A DNA stretch of 64,000 nucleotides from Rhodococcus sp. P-2 (GTDB lineage Bacteria > Actinomycetota > Actinomycetes > Mycobacteriales > Mycobacteriaceae), in NCBI RefSeq assembly GCF_016598535.1, contig NZ_CP066779.1:682001-746000 (forward strand). Reading direction: 5' to 3'. Below the pieces are notes generated by a model, which had not been told where the DNA came from, made no database searches, and worked only from the letters and a program-made list of their open reading frames with translations. The first letter of the stretch is position 1, and each line of letters starts with the position of its first letter. Positions 53,838 to 62,807 of this stretch are shown here, piece by piece. A program made the position numbers and the translations under genes.

Positions 53838-54778
53838 TGCGTAGTCAACTTGACGACAGCAGCACCCCGGTTCCCCTCGGTCCGGATTCCCTGACCTGGA
53901 AGTATTTCGGCGACTGGCGCGGGATGCTGCAAGGCGTCTGGGCCGGTTCGATGCAGAACATGCACCCCGGGCTCGGCGCCGGAGTCGAGGAGCATTCACA
54001 GTTCTTCGACGAGCGGTGGGAACGGCTGTACCGCTCGCTGTATCCCATTGCAGGCGTGGTGTTCGACGGCGATCGCGCGCAGCAGACAGCCGAAGAAGTC
54101 CGCGGCTATCACACACGAATCAAGGGCGTCGACAAGTTGGGGCGTCGATATCACGCACTCGATCCCGACACTTTCTACTGGGCGCACGCAACGTTCTTCA
54201 TGGGCACCATCGTCACGGCCGAGAACTTCTCGGGTGGCTTGACCGAGGCCCAGAAACGTCAGCTCTTCACCGAACACATTCAGTGGTATCGCCTGTACGG
54301 GATGAGCATGCGCCCTGTTCCCGAGACCTGGGAAGCATTTCAGGAGTACTGGGACCACATGTGCCGCAACGTACTCGAAGACAACAAGGCGACCCGCGAC
54401 GTACTCGACCTGTCGGGACTCGGCAAGCCCCCGTACATGACGTGGCTTCCCGATCCGTTGTGGCGGCTCGCCCGAATCCCCCTCGCCCGCGGATTCGTGT
54501 GGCTGACGGTCGGAATGTACGACCAACCGGTTCGCGACCTTCTCGGTTACTCGTGGAGTGGCCGAGACCAGAGAATCCACACCGCCGTCGGCCGGAGCGT
54601 CAACGCCGTCTTCCGTCTGGTGCCGTGGCGATACCGGTATCAGCCACGTGCTCGCGCGGGATGGGACCGAGCGAACGGCCGAATCCCCGCCGACGCACCA
54701 CTGGTCCACACACCGGCGCGCAACCTGCCCCCGGTCGAGCAGCGAGATAACCCGATGCACTACAGCCCCAGGGTCTGA
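53837..54778 (+). CDS. MpaB/Lcp-type oxygenase (DUF2236)
   Basis: A 313-residue protein of the DUF2236 family, which includes MpaB and the latex-clearing protein Lcp, heme-dependent oxygenases. Family features are WGRM-like WRGMLQGVWAG near residue 30, VFDGDRAQQTAEEVRGYH, YHALDPDTFYWAHATFF (His likely binding heme) and WYRLYGMSMRPVP. It has no signal peptide, unlike Lcp. It is controlled, by position, by the divergent TetR gene. The substrate is unknown. A membrane-protein gene follows 17 bases later. Confidence 0.85.
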   Translation: MRSQLDDSSTPVPLGPDSLTWKYFGDWRGMLQGVWAGSMQNMHPGLGAGVEEHSQFFDERWERLYRSLYPIAGVVFDGDRAQQTAEEVRGYHTRIKGVDKLGRRYHALDPDTFYWAHATFFMGTIVTAENFSGGLTEAQKRQLFTEHIQWYRLYGMSMRPVPETWEAFQEYWDHMCRNVLEDNKATRDVLDLSGLGKPPYMTWLPDPLWRLARIPLARGFVWLTVGMYDQPVRDLLGYSWSGRDQRIHTAVGRSVNAVFRLVPWRYRYQPRARAGWDRANGRIPADAPLVHTPARNLPPVEQRDNPMHYSPRV

Positions 54779-54795
54779 TCTGCCATGCTCTGAAC

Positions 54796-55332
54796 ATGGA
54801 GTGGGACCTGCGAACCCTGCTGAACCGGCCGATCACCTCTCACGGTGCGCCGCTGGGACAAGAACGTGTCGCGGCGAGGACCACCGCGTACATCTACGGC
54901 AACATTCTTGTCCTCGCCGCACTCATACCGGTGACGAAATCTCAGGAATCGCTTGGCGCCGCGATTGTGGTCGGCACGGCATTGTCGACATACATCGCCC
55001 ACACCTTCGCCGAAGGTGTCGGCGAGAGCATTCGCAACGATCGTCGACTGACGACCGCGGAGAGAATCGACTCGCTTCGCGATTCCGTCCCGATCCTCAC
55101 CTCTGCGGTTGTTCCTGTCGTCATTCTCGCGACAGCGTGGTTCAACTTCCTGGAACCGCGGACGGCGCAGTTGATCGCGGAAATCGTCTTGATCCTGCGG
55201 ATCGGTTCCACCAGTTACGTGATCAGCCGACTTCACGGCGAGAAAGTCAGTACGAACACCCATCTGGCAGCGTTCGGACTCGCCGCCGTCGCCACCCTCA
55301 TAGTCGGCTTGAAGATAGTGCTCACTCATTGA
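54796..55332 (+). CDS. Membrane protein of unknown function
   Basis: A 178-residue protein with four predicted membrane helices (about residues 33-50, 52-70, 95-115, 118-140) and a fifth near the C-terminus. The loop after helix 2 has HTFAEGVGESIRND and a Thr-Ala-Glu-Arg segment. No family was recognised. It lies 17 bases after the MpaB-type gene and may be co-transcribed under TetR control. Confidence 0.75.
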   Translation: MEWDLRTLLNRPITSHGAPLGQERVAARTTAYIYGNILVLAALIPVTKSQESLGAAIVVGTALSTYIAHTFAEGVGESIRNDRRLTTAERIDSLRDSVPILTSAVVPVVILATAWFNFLEPRTAQLIAEIVLILRIGSTSYVISRLHGEKVSTNTHLAAFGLAAVATLIVGLKIVLTH

Positions 55333-55433
55333 CCAGTCTCCCGATCGCGAATTCCCAGGCCTGAAGGGGTACTGCCGTTACCCGGCTGAACAATCACTCC
55401 CGCCCGACCAGCGCCGCCACTACCGTGGACGAC

Positions 55434-56318
55434 ATGAGCATCCCGACCCTGAAACTGAACAATGGCGTCGACATCCCCGCGCTCGGCTTCGGCGTCTACC
55501 AGACGCCGCCGGACGAAACAGTCGCCGCCGTCGAGTCCGCGCTGTCGACGGGGTATCGCCATATCGATACTGCGGCGGCCTACGGCAACGAGAAGGGCGT
55601 CGGTGAGGCGATCCGGCGATCCGGCCTCGATCGCGGCGAGATCTTCGTCGAAACGAAAGTCTGGATCACCGACTACGGGTACGACGAGACTCTGCATGCC
55701 TTCGACAAGAGCGCCGGCAAACTCGGTGTCGAACAACTCGACCTCCTCATCCTCCACCAGGCGTTGCCGAGCGATTTCGAGCTCACCATCGACGCGTACA
55801 AGGCGCTGGAAAGGCTTCTGGCCGACGGAAAGGTCCGCGCCATCGGAGTCAGTAACTTCATGCCGGATCACCTCACCCGACTCCTGGACGCAACGTCCGT
55901 GGTGCCGGCGGTCAACCAGATCGAGGTCCATCCGTACTTCCGGCAGTCGACCTTGCTCGAGGCCGACGCCGATCACGGCATTCTGTCTCAGGCATGGTCG
56001 CCGATCGGCGGAATCACGTTCTACCGCGACGGCTCCCACGGCTCGACCCTCGAGGACGCCACCATCGGCGCCATCGCGTCCGCTCACGGCAAGTCGCCTG
56101 CACAGGTGATGCTGCGCTGGCACCTCCAGCAGGGCCGCCAGGTGATCCCCAAGTCGGTGACTCCCTCGCGGATCGCGGAGAACTTCGACGTGTTCGACTT
56201 CGAACTCACCGCCGAAGAACTCTCCGCAATCGACGCACTCGACACCGGAGTTCGCGGCGGCCCCGAACCCGAAGTCATCACCCGCGAGAAGTTCGGAATC
56301 GAGATTCCCGAGGCCTGA
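55434..56318 (+). CDS. Aldo/keto reductase
   Basis: A 294-residue NADPH-dependent (beta/alpha)8 reductase with the catalytic tetrad Asp45, Tyr50 (IDTAAAYGNE), Lys75 (ETKVW) and His108 (LLILHQALP), and the C-terminal IPKSVTPSRIAEN cofactor loop. This is the 2,5-diketogluconate reductase-like subgroup (AKR5). ATG 55434 has TACCGT 7 bases upstream; a GTG at 55425 would add three residues. The physiological carbonyl substrate is not evident. Confidence 0.93.
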   Translation: MSIPTLKLNNGVDIPALGFGVYQTPPDETVAAVESALSTGYRHIDTAAAYGNEKGVGEAIRRSGLDRGEIFVETKVWITDYGYDETLHAFDKSAGKLGVEQLDLLILHQALPSDFELTIDAYKALERLLADGKVRAIGVSNFMPDHLTRLLDATSVVPAVNQIEVHPYFRQSTLLEADADHGILSQAWSPIGGITFYRDGSHGSTLEDATIGAIASAHGKSPAQVMLRWHLQQGRQVIPKSVTPSRIAENFDVFDFELTAEELSAIDALDTGVRGGPEPEVITREKFGIEIPEA

Positions 56319-56360
56319 GCCCAGCAGTCGACCGACCAGCAACCCGATCGACCGAGTGGC

Positions 56361-57104
56361 CTAGCTGGCGCTCCACCCGCCGTCGATGGTGTACGACGCC
56401 CCCGTCACCATCGACGCCTCGGTCGATGCCAGCCAGCCCACCAGCGATGCCACTTCTGCAGGCTCGACCATCCGTTTGATCGCACTCTCGGTGAGCATCA
56501 CCTTTTCGACCACTTCGGATTCGCTGATGCCGTGAACCTTTGCCTGGTCGGAAATCTGGGACTGCACGAGGGGCGTCAAGACGTAGCCCGGATTGACGCA
56601 GTTGCTGGTGACGCCGTGTGGGGCGCCCTCGAGTGCCACAACCTTCGACAGTCCTTCGAGACCGTGTTTGGCCGTGACGTACGCACTCTTGAACGCCGAA
56701 GCGCGGAGGCCGTGGACCGAGGAAATGTTCACGATGCGGCCGAAACCGTTGCGATACATGTACGGCAGGGCGGCCCGAGCGAGGAGGAACGGCGCTTCGA
56801 CCATGAGGCGCTGAATCTTCCGGAAGTCCTCGACGTCGAAATCCTCGATGGGACTGACCCGTTGAATGCCGGCGTTGTTGACGAGTATGTCCGTCTCGAG
56901 TGCCAGATCCACGAGTTGGTCGGTGTCGAGGAGATCGACGGCCCACGCAGTGCCGTCGATCTCCTCGGCCAGCGACTTCGCCGCGACGTCGTCGAGATCA
57001 GCGACGGTCACACGCGCGCCGCGGGCGGCAAGGAGTCGAGCACACGCCTCACCGATCCCGCCGGCACCGCCGGTGACCAGTGCCGTTTTACCGGAGAGCG
57101 TCAT
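56361..57104 (-). CDS. 3-hydroxybutyrate dehydrogenase (SDR family)
   Basis: A 247-residue short-chain dehydrogenase with TGGAGGIG at the NAD site, NNAG and the catalytic Ser129, Tyr142, Lys146. The residues QR after NNAGI, the HGLRASAFKSAY segment and the C-terminal substrate-loop wording agree with bacterial D-3-hydroxybutyrate dehydrogenases. It overlaps the MHS transporter gene upstream by 4 bases, so import and oxidation of a hydroxy-acid are coupled. It converges on the aldo/keto reductase gene. Confidence 0.88.
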   Translation of the reverse strand: MTLSGKTALVTGGAGGIGEACARLLAARGARVTVADLDDVAAKSLAEEIDGTAWAVDLLDTDQLVDLALETDILVNNAGIQRVSPIEDFDVEDFRKIQRLMVEAPFLLARAALPYMYRNGFGRIVNISSVHGLRASAFKSAYVTAKHGLEGLSKVVALEGAPHGVTSNCVNPGYVLTPLVQSQISDQAKVHGISESEVVEKVMLTESAIKRMVEPAEVASLVGWLASTEASMVTGASYTIDGGWSAS

Positions 57105-58477
57105 GCGGACACACCGGCCCGCTCGTCGGCTAGCACTCGCGCGTCAGCGGCGTCGACGGACTCGAGCGAGATTCCCTTGGTCTCCCGCGCGAAAATGACT
57201 GCGACGATGGTGACCAGGGATGCCAGCAGAAGATAGATCGCGATGGGGACCGAAGAATCGAACTTGCTCAGCAGTCCGGTCGCGATGATCGGAGCCAGTG
57301 ACCCCGCCACGATCGACGTGACCTGATATCCCAGGGAGACACCGGAATAGCGCATCCGAGTCGGGAACATCTCGGCCATGATCGCGGGTTGGCCGGCGTA
57401 CATGAACGCGTGGAACACAAGCCCGATGATGATTGCCGACAAGATGACTGCATTGTGCCCGCTGTTCATCATCGGGAAGGCGAAGAACCCCCACGTTCCG
57501 GCGGTGACGGCGCCGATCATGTACACCGGGCGTCGACCTATCGTGTCGGACAGCTTGCCTACCAACGGAATCACTGCGAAGTGCACGGCATGTGCCATCA
57601 GCATCCACCAGAGGATGTGCGCCGTGTCCGCATGAACGACGACCTTGAGGTAGGTGATCGAGAAGGTCACCACGAGGTAGTACATGACGTTTTCGGCGAA
57701 ACGCAGGCCCATCGCGGTCAACACTCCGCGCGGGTAACGCTTGACTACCTCGAAAACGCTGTACGAGGTTGCCTTGACCAGTTCCGCTTCCTTCTGTGCG
57801 GCAATGAAAATGGGAGCGTCGGTGACCTTGGTCCGAACGTAGTACCCGACCAGAACGATGACTGCGGAGAGCCAGAATGCAACGCGCCAGCCCCAACTCA
57901 TGAAGGATTCGTCCGAGAGCGTCGATGTCAGGATCAACAGCACGACAGTGGCCACCAGATTACCCATCGGCACGCCCGCCTGAGGCCAGGACGACCAGAA
58001 GCCGCGAGATCGATTCGGGCTGTGTTCGGCGACAAGGAGTACCGCCCCACCCCATTCGCCGCCGACGGCAAATCCTTGGATGAAGCGCAGCGTGACCAGC
58101 AGTGCCGGCGCCCAGTAGCCGATCTGACCGTAGGTCGGTAGGCAGCCCATCAGGAAGGTCGCGGCACCGACCAGCAACAAGCTGAACTGCAGCAACTGCT
58201 TTCGGCCGAATTTGTCGCCGAAGTATCCGAAGACGATCCCGCCGAGTGGGCGTGCGGCGAATCCGACGGCGTAGGTGATGAAAGCCGCGATGATCGCATC
58301 CAGCTCGTTGCCGCCGCCGGGAAAGAAGACCTTACTGAAGACCAGCGTGGCCGCCGTGCCGTACAGAAAGAACTCGTACCACTCGACGACGGTACCCGCC
58401 ATCGAGGCGCCCACCACCTTCTTCAGCGCCGATGGTGGGGCTTGGCTCTCGGGCTTCGGCATGTTGTCGACGCTCAT
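57101..58477 (-). CDS. MHS-family MFS transporter
   Basis: A 458-residue metabolite:proton symporter with 12 membrane helices and the MHS hallmark near the N-terminus (GTVVEWYEFFLYG), plus GYFGDKFGRK (motif A) and RFIQGFAVGGEWGGA. Relatives import shikimate, dicarboxylates or betaine. Operon position with the hydroxybutyrate dehydrogenase suggests a short hydroxy-acid. ATG 58477 has GGGAG at a normal distance. It is divergent from a LysR regulator. Confidence 0.92.
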   Translation of the reverse strand: MSVDNMPKPESQAPPSALKKVVGASMAGTVVEWYEFFLYGTAATLVFSKVFFPGGGNELDAIIAAFITYAVGFAARPLGGIVFGYFGDKFGRKQLLQFSLLLVGAATFLMGCLPTYGQIGYWAPALLVTLRFIQGFAVGGEWGGAVLLVAEHSPNRSRGFWSSWPQAGVPMGNLVATVVLLILTSTLSDESFMSWGWRVAFWLSAVIVLVGYYVRTKVTDAPIFIAAQKEAELVKATSYSVFEVVKRYPRGVLTAMGLRFAENVMYYLVVTFSITYLKVVVHADTAHILWWMLMAHAVHFAVIPLVGKLSDTIGRRPVYMIGAVTAGTWGFFAFPMMNSGHNAVILSAIIIGLVFHAFMYAGQPAIMAEMFPTRMRYSGVSLGYQVTSIVAGSLAPIIATGLLSKFDSSVPIAIYLLLASLVTIVAVIFARETKGISLESVDAADARVLADERAGVSA

Positions 58478-58603
58478 CGTGGACTCCCTCGTCTTCAGTT
58501 CGCGATTCGCCTGCTCGTCACGATCAGGAATGTGACCGCTCGCACATTTTTTGTGACTCGATGAGTATCAGTGCAGATTGACGGCGCGACAATGGCAAAT
58601 CTC

Positions 58604-58618
58604 GCACCATATAGGTGC
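58604..58618. promoter_or_regulatory. Palindrome GCACCATATAGGTGC, candidate LysR site
   Basis: Perfect 5-bp arms with a symmetric ATATA centre, 13 bases before the LysR start and in the 153-base divergent gap with the MHS transporter gene. This suits an autoregulatory LysR recognition site. Confidence 0.55.
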
Positions 58619-58630
58619 AAAAATGCAGAT

Positions 58631-59578
58631 ATGACTTTCAAACTGAGCCCCGACGACCTACTCGTCCTTCTCGCAGTCGGCCGCACCGGCCGCTTCAACA
58701 CCGCCGCGGACGACCTGGGTCTCAATCACACCACCATCTCGCGCCGCATCGCCTCACTCGAGAAGAGTCTCGGCGGTCGTGTCCTGGTTCGCTCGTCCGG
58801 CGGCTGGGAGTTGACCGACCTGGGCAGACAAGCACTCAACGCGGCCGAGCGCATCGAGGCTGCGGTGAACGAACTGGCGCTCGACTCCACCGGTCAGCAG
58901 CAACTCGACGGCGTGGTGCGGGTCTCGGCAACCGACGGATTCAGCGCGTACATCGCGGCCCCTGCCGGCGCAGCAGTTCGCAGACGCCATCCTCGCGTGA
59001 GCGTGGAGATAGTTGTCGCGACCAGAAAGGCTTCGCAGATACGCTCGGGGCTCGACATCGAGGTTGTTGTCGGCAAGCCTCAAGTTCACCGCGCCGAAGC
59101 CGTCCATCTGGCCGACTACGCGCTGGGTTTGTACGCCTCCCGCGAATATCTACGTCAGAACGCCGTTCCCGAAAGTGCCGAAGATCTGGCCGAACACTCG
59201 CTCGTGTATTTCATCGACTCGATGCTGCAGGTCGACGAACTCGATCTGGCTCGCAAGCTCACGGTTTCCATGCGCGAGGCCGTCACGTCCACCAACGTGT
59301 TCGTCCACATCGAGGCAACGCGCGCGGGTGCCGGCATCGGCCTGCTCCCCTGTTTCATGGCCGAGCAGCACGACGATCTGATTCGCGTACTGCCGGCTCA
59401 CATCGAAGTCAGACTTTCGTACTGGCTGGTGGCCCGTTCGGAATCCTTGCGACGCCCGGAAGTCGCAGCGGTGGTGACGGCACTTCGAGAGACGGTGGAT
59501 CGCAAGCGATCTCAACTCCTCGGCTCACCCGGGACGAACGAAGCGCTCAGTCCAGAGTCGAACGATGTTGGACGATGA
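58631..59578 (+). CDS. LysR-family transcriptional regulator
   Basis: A 315-residue regulator with winged helix at residues 5-64 (FNTAADDLGLNHTTISRRIASLE) and a C-terminal periplasmic-binding-like effector domain. ATG 58631 begins the usual LysR start (MTFKLSPDDLLVLLAV); upstream codons cross the palindrome. Divergence from the MHS transporter/dehydrogenase operon makes that its likely target. Its last 32 bases overlap the GAF-ANTAR gene. Confidence 0.92.
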   Translation: MTFKLSPDDLLVLLAVGRTGRFNTAADDLGLNHTTISRRIASLEKSLGGRVLVRSSGGWELTDLGRQALNAAERIEAAVNELALDSTGQQQLDGVVRVSATDGFSAYIAAPAGAAVRRRHPRVSVEIVVATRKASQIRSGLDIEVVVGKPQVHRAEAVHLADYALGLYASREYLRQNAVPESAEDLAEHSLVYFIDSMLQVDELDLARKLTVSMREAVTSTNVFVHIEATRAGAGIGLLPCFMAEQHDDLIRVLPAHIEVRLSYWLVARSESLRRPEVAAVVTALRETVDRKRSQLLGSPGTNEALSPESNDVGR

Positions 59579-60257
59579 CCTTACGCGCCAACTCGGCGAT
59601 CTTGACGTTCATGTTCTGCGAGGTTCGCACGAGAATGTCGAAGGCCTCGTCGTCGGACACACGATGCAATGCCATCAGTAGACCGACGGCCTGACCGATT
59701 TCGCGACTGCTCGCCAGGCCGCGCCGCAGCGAGTCGGCATCCTCTCCTCGGGTCAGCGCGGTGACGGCCACGGACGCAAACGACGCCAACATGATCGCGT
59801 GGTCGGCAACGGTCTCGGTGAAAGCACCCGGAGTATCCGAGAAGAGGTTGAGGGCACCGAACTTCTGACGATCGACCATCAGTCGGAACCCCATCGAGCC
59901 GCGAATAGGTGTATCCGCCACTACCTTCCGGGCGAATTCCGGCCACTGATTCGGAGTCCGAAGGTCCGACTCGAGCTGCGGCGCCTCCGTGTCGAGAGCG
60001 TCGATGCACGGCCCCTCACCCGTGGCCCGCTCGAGATCGTCTGCGTACTCGGCAATCTCGTCGCTGGCAGCCACCGTGACGTTGGTGTTTCCCCGTCGCA
60101 GCATCAGACTTGCGTGATCGCAACCGGGAATCAACTCGACGGCCGCCGAACAGATCGCGGAGTACACCTCGGCGCTGTCCGCCGCGGAGTAGAGAATCTC
60201 CGCCAACGCCGCGAACACTGCCTTGGGATCTGTCAGTGCTTGGTCGCGCTCAGCCAT
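59547..60257 (-). CDS. GAF and ANTAR domain regulator
   Basis: About 236 residues: a GAF sensor domain (residues 20-160) and a C-terminal ANTAR RNA-binding domain (175-232, LASSREIGQAVGLLMALH and the SDDEAFDILVRTSQN helix). ANTAR proteins bind paired hexaloop hairpins in leaders and prevent transcription termination. ATG 60257 has GAGG 9 bases upstream; ATG 60263 is too close to it. No phosphoacceptor domain is present, so the GAF ligand should be the input. The target RNA is not identified. Confidence 0.9.
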   Translation of the reverse strand: MAERDQALTDPKAVFAALAEILYSAADSAEVYSAICSAAVELIPGCDHASLMLRRGNTNVTVAASDEIAEYADDLERATGEGPCIDALDTEAPQLESDLRTPNQWPEFARKVVADTPIRGSMGFRLMVDRQKFGALNLFSDTPGAFTETVADHAIMLASFASVAVTALTRGEDADSLRRGLASSREIGQAVGLLMALHRVSDDEAFDILVRTSQNMNVKIAELARKVIVQHRSTLD

Positions 60258-60313
60258 CTCCATACACCTCGGGGTCTACCGTTCATCGAATTCTTCATGG
60301 AACGGTACAAACC

Positions 60314-60856
60314 TTACTTACTCGAGCGGATGGGGTCGCCGCCGCTCGCCGATTGCCGCCCCTCCACCCCCTGAAATGCCTCGGTGGCTGCGCGGTGATG
60401 CAGTCCCGTCACGGTCCTGATCTGCTTGGACACCAGGTCGTTGAGCTCGCGGTACTGCTCCTCCGTCTCCCCGGCCGGGATGTCTCTCAGAACCTCCCAC
60501 ATCGCGCTCTTGCCGCACAGCGCGGTCCGCATGATCTCGAGAGTCGCCAGCTTGACCAGGCGATTACGCCAGATGGCGTCGACGTGAACGAGGCGTCGGA
60601 TCCGATTGACCGTCGCATCGATCTTGGAGTACCGCGGCAGCGATATGCCCTGAGTGTCCTCGATCAGCTGAAGCAGTTGTTCGATCTCGTACTCGAGCTC
60701 ACCCGGCAACGAGTCCAGCTCGCCTTCAGCCCAGGCACCGTACGAGTCCGAGAGTGACCGCGAGAGTTGCAGCCCTACCATCGCTCCGCACAGGTGAGTG
60801 ACCAGATAAGCGGTGGCTATGTGCTCCTCAGCAGACCTCGACCGACTACCGAACAT
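60314..60856 (-). CDS. Protein of unknown function next to glpD
   Basis: A 180-residue, mainly helical, soluble protein. ATG 60856 is well supported by AGGAGG 7 bases upstream, whereas the open frame upstream is not. Notable parts are an EEHIATAYLVTHLCGAMVG helix, a Leu/Glu-rich segment near 60-75 and a C-terminal helix with VTGLHHRAATEAFQG. No domain was recognised. It lies 100 bases after glpD and 56 bases before the GAF-ANTAR gene on the same strand. Confidence 0.72.
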   Translation of the reverse strand: MFGSRSRSAEEHIATAYLVTHLCGAMVGLQLSRSLSDSYGAWAEGELDSLPGELEYEIEQLLQLIEDTQGISLPRYSKIDATVNRIRRLVHVDAIWRNRLVKLATLEIMRTALCGKSAMWEVLRDIPAGETEEQYRELNDLVSKQIRTVTGLHHRAATEAFQGVEGRQSASGGDPIRSSK

Positions 60857-60956
60857 TGGGATCCTCCTGGGCGACGCTCGACCGGTCTGTGCTGACACGG
60901 GTGGTGATTCGTCATCCGGCCTACCCACGACAGAGCGAGAGCAAACGACGGGCGAC

Positions 60957-62699
60957 TCAGACCCGATCCGGCACCACGACGACGGGCTCGAGGATCTCGG
61001 CCCGCGACTCCGGCGCTGCGGCGCGCAAGGCATCGGCCGACTCGTCGTCCGGCTGGGTCTGTGACTCGATCTCCGCTTCGACACGTGCTCGGTAGGTGTC
61101 GACTTCACGCTCGACGGTGGCGGCATCCCAACCGAGAATCGGTGCGACCAAACCGGCGACCTGTTGCGCGCAGTTGACCCCACGATGCGGATACTCGATC
61201 GCGATGCGCATGCGGCGAGCCAGGATGTCGTCGAGGTGCAGGGCGCCCTCGGCCGCAGCCGCGTACACAGCTTCGACCTGGAGATAATCGGGCGCATCCG
61301 TGATGGGCTGCAACAACTCCGGCGTCTTGCGGCCGAGTTCGAGGACCTCGGTGATCAACGAACCGTAACGGTCGAGCAGGTGCTTGACTCGATACGGATG
61401 CAAGCCGTACTGCTCACCCAGTTGCACGGTCTGGTTGATCAACGCGAAGTAGCCGTCGGCACCGACGAGCGGCACCTTCTCCGTGATCGACGACGCCACG
61501 CGCGCGGGAATGTCTTCTGCAGCCACGTCGACGGCGTCTTCCGCCATGACCCGATACGTCGTGTACTTTCCGCCGGCGATGGCGACCAGACCGGGAGCGA
61601 CCCGTGCGACGGCGTGCTCGCGCGAGAGTTTCGACGTCTCGTCGCTTTCACCGGCAAGCAGCGGACGCAGGCCGGCGTACACACCGTCGATGTCGGCGTG
61701 CGTCAACGGCGTGACCAGGACGGAGTTCACGTGGCCGAGGATGTAGTCGATATCTGCTTTGGTTGCCGCCGGATGTGCGAGATCCAGGTTCCAGTCGGTA
61801 TCAGTGGTGCCGATGATCCAGTGACTGCCCCACGGAATGACGAACAGCACCGACTTCTCGGTACGCAGGATGATGGCGGCTTCACTGACGATGCGATCGC
61901 GCGGGACGACGATGTGTACGCCCTTCGACGCTCGCACCCGGAACCGTCCGCGCTGACGTGAGAGCGCTTGGATCTCGTCCGTCCAGACACCGGTCGCATT
62001 GATGACGACGTGACCCTTGACCTCGGCGGTACGGCCGTCTTCGCAGTCGCGAACACGAACTCCCGAGACCCGATCCGCTTCCCGCAGAAAGCCGACGACC
62101 TGCGTCGACGTTCGGACGACCGCGCCGTAGTGTGCAGCGGTCCGTGCGACGGTCATGGTGTGCCGAGCGTCGTCGACGACGGTGTCGTAGTACTGGATGC
62201 CACCGGTCAGCGAACTGCGCTTGAGGCTCGGCGACATGCGTAGTGCGCCCGCCCGCGTCAAGTGCTTCTGGGAGGGGACCGACTTTGCGCCGCCCATTCG
62301 GTCGTACAGGAAGATTCCCGCCGCCATGTACGGGCGCTCCCACACTCGGTGAGCCAGAGGGAACAGGAACTTCAGCGGCTTGACCAGGTGCGGAGCGAGC
62401 GTGGTCAGCGAGAGTTCGCGCTCACGCAATGCTTCACGAACGAGGCCGAATTCGAGTTGCTCTAGATAGCGGAGACCGCCGTGGAACATCTTCGACGAGC
62501 GACTGGACGTGCCGGATGCGTAGTCACGGGCCTCGACCAACGCAACCTTGAGTCCGCGGGTGGCCGCATCGAGCGCAGCTCCGACACCGACAACACCGCC
62601 GCCGACAACGACGACGTCGAATTGCTCGGTCTGAAGCTGTTCCCAAGCAGCTTCACGCTGCCGCGGGCCGAGAAACTGCGCACCTTGCTGCTTACTCAA
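60957..62699 (-). CDS. glpD: Glycerol-3-phosphate dehydrogenase GlpD
   Basis: A 580-residue FAD enzyme oxidising glycerol-3-phosphate to dihydroxyacetone phosphate at the membrane, passing electrons to quinone. The N-terminal FAD site VVVVGGGVVGVGAALDAA, SSRSSKMFHGGLRYLE and the C-terminal LRPLLAGE region match. The start is TTG 62699 with GGAG 6 bases upstream. It is divergent from glpK, whose product supplies its substrate. M. tuberculosis GlpD2 (Rv3302c) holds the same neighbourhood. Confidence 0.95.
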   Translation of the reverse strand: MSKQQGAQFLGPRQREAAWEQLQTEQFDVVVVGGGVVGVGAALDAATRGLKVALVEARDYASGTSSRSSKMFHGGLRYLEQLEFGLVREALRERELSLTTLAPHLVKPLKFLFPLAHRVWERPYMAAGIFLYDRMGGAKSVPSQKHLTRAGALRMSPSLKRSSLTGGIQYYDTVVDDARHTMTVARTAAHYGAVVRTSTQVVGFLREADRVSGVRVRDCEDGRTAEVKGHVVINATGVWTDEIQALSRQRGRFRVRASKGVHIVVPRDRIVSEAAIILRTEKSVLFVIPWGSHWIIGTTDTDWNLDLAHPAATKADIDYILGHVNSVLVTPLTHADIDGVYAGLRPLLAGESDETSKLSREHAVARVAPGLVAIAGGKYTTYRVMAEDAVDVAAEDIPARVASSITEKVPLVGADGYFALINQTVQLGEQYGLHPYRVKHLLDRYGSLITEVLELGRKTPELLQPITDAPDYLQVEAVYAAAAEGALHLDDILARRMRIAIEYPHRGVNCAQQVAGLVAPILGWDAATVEREVDTYRARVEAEIESQTQPDDESADALRAAAPESRAEILEPVVVVPDRV

Positions 62700-62730
62700 C
62701 CCGGTCTCCTGTAAGTCGACGACGAATCCG

Positions 62731-62760
62731 TTTACAGGCTAGTAGCTTGATCCACATACT
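62731..62760 (+). promoter_or_regulatory. Possible glpK promoter
   Basis: TTTACA (62731-62736) and CATACT (62755-62760) are separated by 18 bases, about 48 bases before the glpK GTG, inside the 108-base divergent gap with glpD. Confidence 0.45.
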
Positions 62761-62807
62761 GCGACAGCGCACGGATAACTGCGAACGCGCCCGAACATAG
62801 GAGCACA

